Positions 50,836-60,946 of a DNA stretch of 64,000 nt are shown here, piece after piece. The stretch is from contig BLSF01000008.1 of NCBI GenBank assembly GCA_012862575.1, positions 372,001-436,000 on the forward strand, read 5' to 3'. The position numbers and the translations under genes are program-made. The number at the start of each line of letters is the position of its first letter. Position 1 is the stretch's first letter. The notes below the pieces were generated by a model, which was not told where the DNA came from, did not search any database, and worked only from the letters and a program-made list of their open reading frames with translations. The DNA is from Parietichytrium sp. I65-24A (lineage: Eukaryota; Sar; Bigyra; Thraustochytrida; Thraustochytriidae).

Positions 50836-52602
50836 TCAAAGTCCTAAGTCCTCCTTTATGATCGTTGCACAATTGCGCCCGCAAGCGCCCATGACGCCGC
50901 CACCGGGGTGCGTTCCGGCGCTCGCCATGTACAGTTTGTCGATTGGAGATCGGTGCTGCACGTACCCAGGTGCAGGACGAGCAAACCCAAGTTGGTTCAA
51001 GGACAAGGACCCGTGAAATATATTACCGCGATGAAGACCAATAATTTCTTCCAGATCAAGAGGGGAAAGAGCGTCCACTCCAACAACGCTATCCTTGAAC
51101 CCTGGTGCAAACTCCTCTACGATGCTAAGCGTGCGGTCAACAAAGGCGTCTTTGAAACTCTTGTCGCGCCAGCTTCCCAAAGATGGGGAAATATCGTATG
51201 GAGCGTATTGAACGAACAGCTGAACCACGTGGTGGCCTTTAGCAGCAAGCTCGGGGCTGACAAGTGTCTTGTCCAAAGAGGAGGGGATGGTCATCTCAAT
51301 CACAGGTCGGGTCGCGGGTTGCCCGGAGCTCGCTTCCTTGTAAGCATCGTGTATCTCCGAAAGCTTGGTTTCAAAGTGCACGGTTCCGCGATGTTGCAAA
51401 CCTCCACCATTCGCAATATCCTCTTCACTGGTCGGGAAGCAAGAGTAGTTGACGAGTTTGTCGACAGCAAGATTGATCTTGAAGGCTCCGCAGCTTTGGT
51501 CCTGATGCTGTATAAACTTCGCAAAGTCGCCAAGCGACTTGTTGGCTTTGCGTGCATCCTCTGGCAGCATCTCTAGAAAGGTACGGTACGGCGTGCACCC
51601 AGAGATGACAACTTTGGCCTCTACCGTATGGCCATCCGCGGTTCGTACACCGGAGGCTGCCCCAGAGCTATCCAGGAGAATTTCGCTCACGCTTGCACTT
51701 GTCTCGATGCGAGCGCCGTATCGCTTGGCAGCATTAGCAATGGAAGCGGAAACTTGGCCCATCCCACCTTTGACGTACGCCCAAGTCCCCTCGACGCCGT
51801 TAACTTCCCCCATCACATGGTGAAGCAGTACATACCCCGAGCCAACCTGATACGGACTCACTAGCGCTCCGATCACCGAGTCAGTTGCCAAGGTTGTTTT
51901 CACGATATCACTCTCGAACCAGCGATCCAAGATTGTGGCGGCGGGAGCTGTAAAGAGCTCATAAGCGTCCATTACAGTCTTCCGGTCGCAATTCTTGCTC
52001 AGCTCTTGAAGGATGTCTTTCAGACGAAAGGCTTCAGCACGTGATCTTGGAAACCCAAGCTCAGGGAGGGGATTGTCCAGCAAAGGTGTCACTATCTTGC
52101 GGACCCGCGTGAGCATCTCCTCGTAGGCCGGGAAGTTGTCCGCATCATTTTTAGAGAACTGCGCGATGCTAGCGTAGTTCTTCTTGGCGTCGGATCCCAG
52201 CAAGAGATATTTCCCTTTGTATTGCGGATGGTCGAGCTTGGTTGGTGTGAAAGAGGACGGATCTCTGGGAATATACACCAAGTCCTCCAGTCCGAGCTCT
52301 GCAATCACCTTTGGTCTAAGCAGACCTGCCAGGTACGACGCCCGCGAGAACTTGTATCCGGGAATGATTTCCTCGGTCACAGCAGCGCCACCCACCACGT
52401 GGCGTTTCTCTAACACCACAACGTCCAGTCCAGCTTTCGCCAGATAAGCTGCGCTAGTGAGACCGTTATGCCCGCCTCCCACGACAACCACATCGCACTT
52501 GGTCTTCCTTCCGCTCCCGCTCTCCACCGAGCTCAGCGACCTGACCATCTGCCTCGCGCCGTGCCCCAGCCGGGCGCGGCCTTTCGTCGAAACCTGCCAC
52601 AT
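50836..52602 (-). CDS. PYROXD2: PYROXD2-like FAD-dependent oxidoreductase
   Basis: A 588-residue flavoprotein (human PYROXD2 581). The N-terminal basic/Ser segment could be a mitochondrial presequence. The FAD-binding Rossmann motif is DVVVVGGGHNGLTSAAYLAK, followed by EKRHVVGGAAVTEE and FSRASYLAGLLRP, nearly word for word the animal PYROXD2/phytoene-desaturase-like pattern. The C-terminal FAD closure includes MASAGTHPGGGVMGACGRN. In animals the protein is mitochondrial and linked to redox and trimethylamine metabolism, but its substrate is not settled. It is not a carotenoid desaturase by sequence. Single exon; start at 52602. Confidence 0.92.
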   Translation of the reverse strand: MWQVSTKGRARLGHGARQMVRSLSSVESGSGRKTKCDVVVVGGGHNGLTSAAYLAKAGLDVVVLEKRHVVGGAAVTEEIIPGYKFSRASYLAGLLRPKVIAELGLEDLVYIPRDPSSFTPTKLDHPQYKGKYLLLGSDAKKNYASIAQFSKNDADNFPAYEEMLTRVRKIVTPLLDNPLPELGFPRSRAEAFRLKDILQELSKNCDRKTVMDAYELFTAPAATILDRWFESDIVKTTLATDSVIGALVSPYQVGSGYVLLHHVMGEVNGVEGTWAYVKGGMGQVSASIANAAKRYGARIETSASVSEILLDSSGAASGVRTADGHTVEAKVVISGCTPYRTFLEMLPEDARKANKSLGDFAKFIQHQDQSCGAFKINLAVDKLVNYSCFPTSEEDIANGGGLQHRGTVHFETKLSEIHDAYKEASSGQPATRPVIEMTIPSSLDKTLVSPELAAKGHHVVQLFVQYAPYDISPSLGSWRDKSFKDAFVDRTLSIVEEFAPGFKDSVVGVDALSPLDLEEIIGLHRGNIFHGSLSLNQLGFARPAPGYVQHRSPIDKLYMASAGTHPGGGVMGACGRNCATIIKEDLGL

Positions 52603-54429
52603 GGATTAAAAATAAAGACACTTGCCCTGGCTTGTCCGAAAATACTCGCTGAGGTCCGCCACGCGCACGGTTTCTTCGAGGACCGACTTTTGCCAATCGG
52701 AACTGACACAAACGAAACGTTGCTGACCCTATTGCATGTGCGTTTGTGTTCTGCTCTTCACAAGTTCAAGTTCAAGTTTCGCTCGTGATTGATCTTGATC
52801 TTGATTGTCTTTGCTGTGAAAAAGTATCCAATTAGGCGCCCACTACTCGCGTGCAAGTAAGGTGTGCATCCCAGTAACTCCCGCACAGGCAAGGCGACCC
52901 TGTGTGAGCGGCTATTGTGAGTTTGGCTCTCAAATTTCTCAAACACCTCTTCGCAAGAATAGCTGTCACGGTGTTAGCTACTGAGTACTGCAACTCTCTC
53001 CACAGTCTCCACAGGCTGCGAAATTCAGTTCTGGGCAGCTAGCTATCAGTTGGGCGCAACGAATGCCGTCTTTCGCAAAGTCGACGAGCGCGGGACACAG
53101 AGTTCTGTGATGAACAAATACATTTGTTCAATGAAAGGGAAAATGAGCAAACTTGTTGTTTGTTGCAATGCGTGCGTTGCGTCGGGTCCAAGCCTGCACT
53201 CACTGCACTCGCTCAGTAAATTGACGGTGTGGAAATAAAAATAGAAAACAGAAAAGCAAATGAAAAAGAGAAAGGAAGAAGTCAAACCGACCCATGGGTG
53301 CGACATCCTCTCGCGCGGCATTCGGCTCGCGTCCGAGTGAGGGAACACGAAAACAGCGAACAGTGAACAGAAAAAGGCTCGTTTGGTTCTTTTGGAAATA
53401 CTGAATCCTGGTAGTGTACTTTCTGATAAAATCGTTATTGCTTTGGTAGACGTGGCGTTATGGTTATAGTATTCACTAGGACGTGATATTAATTCCTCGG
53501 AATTTCCTACAAGACACAGGTACATTAGACAATAAAAACACTGCAGGTACTTCTTAGTTGTGTAGAGTTCACACAACAGCGGACGGATGCCACGTCAATT
53601 ACGACGCTCGTAGGCGTCGTGGTAATAATTACATGATACAGCCGTAGAGAAAGCTGAATTTGGTCTCATATCAGAGAATTCTGCTCTATGTTCAATTTTG
53701 TAACCTACATCTGTGACTATTAAACCACAGTAAAGACGGTTTGAGCTGAATATCGATTTTAATCCAATGTCTATATAGCAGAGTAACAACATCGATTCCA
53801 AAAGGTGCCAGCACACCAGATACATTACTACATCGTTATCTATTCGTTTAATACATAGCAGTGGCTATGCTTTATGGCAATGTATCCGATTAGAGTGCCT
53901 AAGCCGACGCTGCCTCGTGGCATCCGCAGATGCATTGCACTAAGGTTTTGTTTAACACCCTCTACTATAAACCGCTTCTCCGTAGGATATCCTACATTTT
54001 GGCTAACATTTTTGACTACTAATTCCCTAAAAGTTTCAAAAGATCTCAGCTGAGTCAACTCTTACTCTCACAGTCTACGATCCCTTGCTAACCGCTGCCT
54101 GTAAAGCTGTTAGGCTTTGGAGGAAGCACTAGCGCATGGCTATCGAGTCGCAACGGGCAACAGTGAGGCTAGTGGTGTTACCCTCTCTACTCGAAAGCAT
54201 AATCCCAGTTAGTCCAGCTCAGAAGCAAGCGAAGACAGCGGAAGGGAGCCTAGGCGAGTCCTACTCCGCGGCGTAGGGAGCGGGGAAGATCAATGGCTGA
54301 CTACGGAAACGCGTAAGGCGCAGTAGCGGCGAAAGATAGCAAGACAGCAAGATAGCAAGATAGAAGCAGGAGTCAGCAGCGTCAGAGACGTCAGAGAGAC
54401 GGAAACGGAGGCAGAGGCCAGAGGGAGAA

Positions 54430-54458
54430 AGAGAGAGAGAGAGAGACAGAGAGAGAGC
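54430..54458. repeat. (GA)n tract in the clathrin 5' region
   Basis: Imperfect purine dinucleotide run with GACA interruptions within a longer purine-rich leader (about 54395-54520). Confidence 0.85.
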
Positions 54459-54582
54459 GACCAAGTGAGAGAGGGAGAGAAGGAGAGAAGGAGAGAAGGA
54501 CGGAGGGAGAAGAGCAAGCGCTGTCTCTGTGCGAGGCGAAGCGGCGCAGCAGAGGAAGAGGAAGAGGAGTTTGAGGTGTTGA

Positions 54583-54610
54583 GTTGTGGGTTGTGGGTTG
54601 TGGGTTGTGA
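54583..54610. repeat. 7-bp tandem repeat (GTTGTGG)4 before clathrin
   Basis: Four copies ending about 25 bp before the start codon; likely in the 5' leader. Confidence 0.85.
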
Positions 54611-54634
54611 GGGAGAGAGAGGATAGCAGGCAAG

Positions 54635-57600
54635 ATGGCGCAGCGGTTACCGATCCTGTTCAGCGAGAAGGTGAACCTGTCGGCGCAGGGCATCAGCCCG
54701 CAGTCGATCAGGTTCAATGAGCTGACGATGGAGTCGGACAAGTACCTGTGCATCAGGGAGAACCAGAACGGGCAGAACGTGCTGACGACCGTGGATCTGA
54801 CGATGGGAAGCCAGATTCAGCGGCGGCCAATCGCAGCGGAAGCAGCCATAATGAACCCGGTGTCCAAGGTGATTGCGCTCCGCGGCGGGCAGACGCTGCA
54901 GATCTTCGACACGGAGGCGAAACAGAAGATCAAGTCGTTCAAGTTGCCAGATAATACCACGATCAAGTTCTGGAGGTGGATCAGCAGCACCACGGTCGCC
55001 TTCGTCACACAAACTTCCGTGTTCCACTGGAGCATGGACGGCGAGGACCCGAAAAAGATGTTTGACAGGCACGCGTCTTTCCCAGCCGACGCCCAAGTCA
55101 TCAACTATCAGGCTAGCGACGACAACAAGTGGTTGCTGATCGTCGGGATCTCCAAGGGCGAGGGAGGTATCGTCGGCAGCATGCAACTCTATTCGGTGGA
55201 GAAGAAGGTCAGCCAGCCTTTGCAAGGCTTTGCTGGCTGCTTCACCACAATCCGCCGCAGCGACGGCATCCAGCGCAACATGTTTTGCTTTATTGAGCGC
55301 AAGCCAGGAAACCCTTTCAAGCTTTACGTGATGGAGGTTGGCAAGGACAAGGATGCTCCGGGGGGCGTCTTCAAGCTCCCGCCCAGAGACATTGCATTTC
55401 CAGCCGACGCCCAGGATGACTTCCCAGTTAGTTTGCTCGCGAGCCGCAAGTACGATATCGTCTTTCTCATCACAAAGAAGGGCTACTTGTACCTGTTCGA
55501 TATTCACACCGGTCAGCTCATCTTTTGCAACCGGATCACCTCCGACACCGTGTTCGTGTCCACGCCGCTTTCTGACGGCACCGGTGTGCAGGGTGTGACT
55601 GCTGGCACCGGACAAGTCCTCCGAATCTCGGTTGATGAGCAGAATCTCGTGCCGTACTTGGTCAGTCTGGGAACGCAAAACCAGCTTGCTATGCAACTTG
55701 CATCCCGCCTCAACTTGCCTGGGGCTGGCCAGATGTACGTTTCCGAGTTTAATCGCCTCTTCCAGTCCGGCGATTTCAAGGGGGCTGCACGGATCGCCGC
55801 CGACGCCGGCCAAGATCTGCGCACCCGCGAGACCATCAATAAGTTCCTTCAGACCCCTCAGCAGCCTGGCCAACCTCAGCCTTTGTTGATGTACTTTAGT
55901 ACGCTCCTGGAGAAGTGCAAACTCAATCACATCGAGACTCTGGAGCTCACGCAGCGGGTACTTCAGCAGGGACGCCAACAGATGGTGGAGAACTGGCTCA
56001 AAGAAGACAAGCTTACTTGCAGCGAGGAGCTTGGAGACATGGTAATTCAGACCGACCCAAAGATGGCGCTCAGTATTTATCTCCGTGCCAATGTACCAGA
56101 GAAGGTCGTGCAGTGCTTTATGTTGAACGGCGACTATCAAAACATTGTGGCCTACTCTGTCAAGGTGGGTTACCAGCCAGACTACATCCTCATGCTTCAG
56201 AACTTGGTGAGGCAGAACCCTAAGCAGGCCGAGGAGTTTGCAAAGTCACTCGTGAACAACGAGGGCGGTCGCCTTGTGGACGTGTCTATGGTAGTCGATG
56301 TATTTATGCAGATGAACCGTATCCAGGAGACCACCTCCTTTCTCTTGGATGCCCTCAAGGGAAATCGCGCAGACGAAGGCCAGCTGCAAACCCGCCTCCT
56401 GGAGATCAACTTGCTCGGAGGTGCGCCGCAAGTGGCAGATGCCATCTTTGCTAGCGAGATGTTTTCGCATTACGATCGATCGTACGTGGCGCAGCTTTGC
56501 GAGAAGAGTGGTCTTTACCAGCGCGCCCTTGAGCACTACACCGAGATTGATGACATCAAGCGCGTCATTGTGCACACGCAGAGCATTTCTCCTGAGTTCC
56601 TCGTTGACTTTTTCGGATCGCTCACCGGAGATCTCTGCATCGAGTGCCTCAAGGTGCTGATGATGCACAACATGAAGGCCAACCTTCAAATCGTGGTGCA
56701 GACTGCCATCAAGTATGCCGAGCAGCTTGGAGCCAAGGAGCTCATCCAGTTGTTCGAGTCTTACAAGTCTTTCGAGGGCCTATACTACTTTTGCGGTGCC
56801 ATCCTGAGTGTGAGCCAGGACCCCGATGTCCACTTCAAATATATTGAAGCCGCTTCAAAGATGGGCCAGTTTGACGCCGTCATCCGTGTTTGCCGTGAGT
56901 CGGAGTTTTACGATCCTGAAAAGGTGAAGGAGTTTCTCCTCATGGAGAAGCTTCAGGATCCGCGCCCGCTCATCCATGTCTGCGATCGCCACAACTACAT
57001 CGAGGAGCTCACCAGCTACCTGTACACCAACAAGCTTCTCAAGCACATTGAGGTTTACGTACAGAAGGTATCCCCTCAGCGCACACCGGAGGTGATCGGC
57101 AAACTTTTGGACCTTGACTGCGACGAGGAGTTTATCAAGAAGCTCCTGGACTCTGTGAGAAACCTGTGCCCTGTTGACCCGCTCGTTGCACAGGTCGAAG
57201 AGCGCAACCGCCTCCGCATGTTGCAGCCATTTTTGGAGCAGCGTGTCGCCGAGGGCAACACCGAGCAGGCGACCCACAATGCCATCGGTAAGATTTACAT
57301 CACGATCAACAAGGAACCCCAGCAGTTTCTCCAGAAGAATCAGTTTTACGATTCGAAAGTGGTCGGAAAGTTTTGCGAAAAACTGGATCCCTACCTTGCA
57401 TTTCTTGCTTACAAGCGTGCATGGGGGCAGTGCGATGACGAGCTTATCGAAGTCACTAACGCGAACGAGCTCTTCAAGGACCAAGCCCGCTACTGTGTCG
57501 AGCGCCAAGACATGGACCTGTGGGGAAGAGTACTCACGGGCGACAACCCTCACAGACGACGCGTTATTGACGAAACCGTGCAAACTGCTCTTCCAGAGTC

Positions 57601-59707
57601 AAGAAATCCCGACGAGGTCTCTGCCACCGTCAAGGCTTTCATGACTGCCGAGCTCCCTAACGAGCTTATCGAGCTTTTGGAGAAGATTGTATTGCACGGA
57701 GACGAGTTTTCCAAGAACAAGAACCTCCAGAATCTTCTCATCCTCACGGCAATCAAAGCCGACTCGAAGCGCGTCATGGATTACATTCATCGCCTCGACA
57801 ACTTTGACGGTCCTGACATTGCGAAAATTGCTTGCTCAGACTCGTACAAGTTGTTCGAGGAGGCATTCGAGATCTACAAGAAGGTCGGAGAGAATGTGTC
57901 TGCCGTGGACGTGCTTCTCAACCACCTCGAGGATATGGAGCGCGGTATCAACTTTGCCGAGCGCTGTGATGAGAGCGAGGTGTGGTGCCATTTGGCCAAG
58001 GCTCAATTGGACGCCAACATGGTCAAGGAGGCGATCGACTCTTACATCAAGTCGAACGACCCTACTGAGCACTACAAGGACGTCATCGACGCTGCCGAGC
58101 GCGAAGATCAGTGGGAAGACCTTGTGCGATTTTTGGAGATGGCACGCAAGAAGGTGAAGGAACGTAGCATTGACACCGAGCTCATCTATGCTCTCGCCAA
58201 AATCAAGAAGCTGTCCGAGCTTGAAGAGTTTGTGGCATCTCCAAACGTCGCGGATATCCAAGGCACTGGTGACCGCTGCTTCGACCAGGGCATGTTTGAA
58301 GCTGCGAAGATTCTGTTCAGCAACATCAGCAACAACGCCAAGCTGGCAAGCTGCTATGTTCAGCTCGAGCAGTTTAGAGAGGCTGTCGAGGCTGCTCGCA
58401 AAGCCAACAGCATTCGCACCTGGAAAGAGGTCAATGCCGCTTGTGTGGACAAGAGTGAGTTCCGACTCGCCGGAATCTGTGGCTTGCACATCATTGTGAG
58501 CCCAGACCACCTGGAGGACCTCATCAAGCAATACGAGCGCCGGGGCTTCACTAAGGAGCTCATGGAGCTTATGGAGCAGGGGCTCGGCCTAGAAGGTGCC
58601 CATGCAGGCATTTTCACGGAGCTCGGAATCCTGTACTCCAAGTACCGCCCGGAAGCGCTCATGGACCACCTCAAGATCTATGGCGGACGCGTCAATTCCC
58701 CGAAATTGTTGCGTGCTTGCGAGCGTGCCCGCCTGTGGGTAGAGTCTGTCTACCTAATGGAGATCAATGATGAGTTTGACTCGGCTATCAACGTCATGAT
58801 CGAGCACCCTGTTGCGTGGGAAGACTCCAAGTTCCTGGACTACATTGTGAAGGTGCGCAATCAAGAACTTTATTACAAAGGTGCCTCGTTCTATCTCGAA
58901 TACGCGCCGCTCAAGCTTAACAAGTTGCTCACTGTTCTCAGCAAGAAGATTGATCACGCTCGCGTGGTCAAGTTGATGCGCAATTCGGACAACTTGCCGC
59001 TCATCTTCCCATACATGAAGAGCGTCCAGGGAGAAAACCTTGCCGCTCTGAACGAGGCGATCAACGAGGTGTTGGTGGAAGAGGAGGACTTTGAAGCACT
59101 GCGTGCATCGATCGACGAGCATGGCAACTTTGAGCAAATTGCTCTCGCTCAAAAGTTAGAAAAGCATGAATTGCTAGAGTTTAGAAGAATTGCGGCGCAC
59201 TTGTACAAGAAGAACAAGAGGTATGCCGAGAGCGTGCGGATATCCAAGAGTGACAAGATGTACCGTGACGCCATCGACACTGCAGCCAGCTCCCGCTCCG
59301 AGGAGGTCGTGGAAGAGCTCATCAAGTTTTTTGTGAGCATCAACGATCAGGAGGCATTCTGCGCCACGTTGTACACTTGCTACGATCTCGTCCGCCCTGA
59401 CCTTGTGATGGAACTCGCATGGAGAAACCAGCTCGTGGATTTCGCTATGCCATACCTGATCCAGTACATGAGCGAGATTCACGACAAGGTCCGCGAGCTT
59501 GACGAGCGAACCTCTGAGAAAACTCCAGTTGCTGAAGAAGAATCGGAGCAGCAAACTTTCATGTCGCCAAACGGAACCTTTATGCTTGCAAATGCTGCAT
59601 ACAACCAGCCACAGATGGACTATCAGCAGCAGCAGTACATGAACCAGATGCAAATGCAGAACGGAATGTACCAGGGCCAGATGGGCGGCATGCCATACAT
59701 GCAATAA
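54635..59707 (+). CDS. CLTC: clathrin heavy chain
   Basis: A 1690-residue single-exon protein (usual length about 1675-1700). It starts MAQRLPILFSEKVNL, forming the seven-bladed beta-propeller terminal domain to about residue 365; FCNRITSDTVFVSTPLSDG lies in its later blades. A linker and seven clathrin heavy-chain repeats of alpha-zigzag follow (about 540-1570), for example FMLNGDYQNIVAYSVKVGY, NLLILTAIKADSKRVMDYI and LYKKNKRYAESVRISKSDKM. The C-terminus is Gln/Met-rich (YQQQQYMNQMQMQNGMYQ) and corresponds to the trimerisation and Hsc70-binding tail; no QLMLT motif is visible. It forms triskelia coating endocytic and trans-Golgi vesicles. The purine-rich leader with short repeats just upstream may be its promoter/5' UTR. 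Confidence 0.99.
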   Translation: MAQRLPILFSEKVNLSAQGISPQSIRFNELTMESDKYLCIRENQNGQNVLTTVDLTMGSQIQRRPIAAEAAIMNPVSKVIALRGGQTLQIFDTEAKQKIKSFKLPDNTTIKFWRWISSTTVAFVTQTSVFHWSMDGEDPKKMFDRHASFPADAQVINYQASDDNKWLLIVGISKGEGGIVGSMQLYSVEKKVSQPLQGFAGCFTTIRRSDGIQRNMFCFIERKPGNPFKLYVMEVGKDKDAPGGVFKLPPRDIAFPADAQDDFPVSLLASRKYDIVFLITKKGYLYLFDIHTGQLIFCNRITSDTVFVSTPLSDGTGVQGVTAGTGQVLRISVDEQNLVPYLVSLGTQNQLAMQLASRLNLPGAGQMYVSEFNRLFQSGDFKGAARIAADAGQDLRTRETINKFLQTPQQPGQPQPLLMYFSTLLEKCKLNHIETLELTQRVLQQGRQQMVENWLKEDKLTCSEELGDMVIQTDPKMALSIYLRANVPEKVVQCFMLNGDYQNIVAYSVKVGYQPDYILMLQNLVRQNPKQAEEFAKSLVNNEGGRLVDVSMVVDVFMQMNRIQETTSFLLDALKGNRADEGQLQTRLLEINLLGGAPQVADAIFASEMFSHYDRSYVAQLCEKSGLYQRALEHYTEIDDIKRVIVHTQSISPEFLVDFFGSLTGDLCIECLKVLMMHNMKANLQIVVQTAIKYAEQLGAKELIQLFESYKSFEGLYYFCGAILSVSQDPDVHFKYIEAASKMGQFDAVIRVCRESEFYDPEKVKEFLLMEKLQDPRPLIHVCDRHNYIEELTSYLYTNKLLKHIEVYVQKVSPQRTPEVIGKLLDLDCDEEFIKKLLDSVRNLCPVDPLVAQVEERNRLRMLQPFLEQRVAEGNTEQATHNAIGKIYITINKEPQQFLQKNQFYDSKVVGKFCEKLDPYLAFLAYKRAWGQCDDELIEVTNANELFKDQARYCVERQDMDLWGRVLTGDNPHRRRVIDETVQTALPESRNPDEVSATVKAFMTAELPNELIELLEKIVLHGDEFSKNKNLQNLLILTAIKADSKRVMDYIHRLDNFDGPDIAKIACSDSYKLFEEAFEIYKKVGENVSAVDVLLNHLEDMERGINFAERCDESEVWCHLAKAQLDANMVKEAIDSYIKSNDPTEHYKDVIDAAEREDQWEDLVRFLEMARKKVKERSIDTELIYALAKIKKLSELEEFVASPNVADIQGTGDRCFDQGMFEAAKILFSNISNNAKLASCYVQLEQFREAVEAARKANSIRTWKEVNAACVDKSEFRLAGICGLHIIVSPDHLEDLIKQYERRGFTKELMELMEQGLGLEGAHAGIFTELGILYSKYRPEALMDHLKIYGGRVNSPKLLRACERARLWVESVYLMEINDEFDSAINVMIEHPVAWEDSKFLDYIVKVRNQELYYKGASFYLEYAPLKLNKLLTVLSKKIDHARVVKLMRNSDNLPLIFPYMKSVQGENLAALNEAINEVLVEEEDFEALRASIDEHGNFEQIALAQKLEKHELLEFRRIAAHLYKKNKRYAESVRISKSDKMYRDAIDTAASSRSEEVVEELIKFFVSINDQEAFCATLYTCYDLVRPDLVMELAWRNQLVDFAMPYLIQYMSEIHDKVRELDERTSEKTPVAEEESEQQTFMSPNGTFMLANAAYNQPQMDYQQQQYMNQMQMQNGMYQGQMGGMPYMQ

Positions 59708-60110
59708 AAACGTCTTTCGCAGACAACTACCTCATGATCTCGTCCTCCGAGTAGATAAAAATCCAAAAACAAAAACCCCAACATCAAGAATATTCTATTT
59801 CTCAAGATACGGTGTTGACTGTACGAGGTGCACACCAATCCCTCGCCAGGCAGTGGGCACCGAGCTTATACGATTTCCTATCCGGCGACATAGGCCCGAG
59901 ATATGTCTCCAAATCATTTTTTATTCCTTCTTTTTTTTTACACTTTCGAAAGAGCGTGAGTCATCTCGTGTAACTTCTTGTTGAATGTGTGTTTCGTGAG
60001 CGCAGTAGCAGCCATGTGCCGAGCGTTCAACCAAACCAGCTGAGTCGCTGAGTGTTGCCGCGACGGCGAAAGGGCAAGGATGGCAAGGACTGCAAGCGCA
60101 AGTCAAGAAA

Positions 60111-60134
60111 CTCTCTCTCTCTCTCTCTCTCTCT
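60111..60134. repeat. (CT)12 microsatellite
   Basis: Uninterrupted dinucleotide run. Confidence 0.95.
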
Positions 60135-60459
60135 GAGTGTGCGTGGGTGTGTTACTTTCTTTGGTCACAGATCGAAGGTGAGTGCTAGTCGGCTTCATTC
60201 GCGACGTGACGCCTTTTTCACAGTCTACTTCAGTCCTGAAAGAGTGCAAACAAACATTTGTCACAAATCCAAACGAGGGTCGAAGTGTGCTCCAACCATC
60301 CCGAAACTTGCTCACAGCACACTCTGGGGTAAGTACCGGTATATACCCGAGCTACCAGAATCAGGACGGAGGCATATACATCTACAGGCTTGCGAGCATG
60401 TTTCATATCACGTTTCATTTCATTTCGTTTCGTTTCTTTTCTTTAAATTTTGTTTTGCT

Positions 60460-60493
60460 GAGTGAGTGAGTGAGTGAGTGAGTGAGCGAGCGA
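60460..60493. repeat. (GAGT)n/(GAGC)n microsatellite
   Basis: About six GAGT copies turning into two GAGC copies. Confidence 0.92.
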
Positions 60494-60666
60494 GACGGTC
60501 GAAGCGACATCATCGCCCTCTCATTTTTGCATTCATTCATTCATTCAAGTTATTGCACTGCGTTACTTTGCATTGCATAGCATTGTATTCATTCAATGAA
60601 CATTGACCATCGACTCTGAACCAAACTTCTGACTTGAAAGCAAGAGAGGCTTATGGAAGAGAGTGT

Positions 60667-60703
60667 GCTCTGCTCTGCTCTGCTCTGCTCTGCCCTGCTC
60701 TGC
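60667..60703. repeat. (CTCTG)n microsatellite
   Basis: About seven pentanucleotide copies with one T-to-C change. Confidence 0.9.
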
Positions 60704-60946
60704 GCTGTTGTGGTGTGCTCTGGTGTGTCAGTGAGGTGATCGCGGTGAGCAGGTAAGCAGGTGAGCGAGTGAGTAGTGAGCGAGTGAGCCTACAGTGACC
60801 CAGCGAGATCAGCTTTGTCCGCTTGCTCGAACTCCGCCCGGAATATGCTTTGGCGACGTGCGGGTGCCAGGAGCTAAATTTGGTCGAGGCGGAGGATACT
60901 GTGAGTGCTGCGCTGACAGGCGAGTTGGGAAGCCGGACTGGCGAAG

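Larger units (their letters stand above)
52603..54634. other. divergent intergenic region with an AT-rich block
   Basis: About 2 kb between the PYROXD2-like gene (-) and clathrin (+). ACTGAGTACT at 52980-52989. About 53390-54060 is more AT-rich than its surroundings and holds three minus-strand frames of 67-176 codons with no recognisable motif. Clathrin leader has (GA)n and a 7-bp repeat. No supported gene. Confidence 0.45.
59708..60946. other. intergenic region with several microsatellites
   Basis: About 1.2 kb between clathrin and the TPR gene, both on +. Contains (TC)n, (GAGT)n and (CTCTG)n arrays listed separately and a GTACCGGTATA palindrome near 60334. No gene seen. Confidence 0.5.

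Noticed and set aside
54647-56140. 497-codon minus-strand open frame
   Set aside because: Antisense shadow of clathrin heavy chain.
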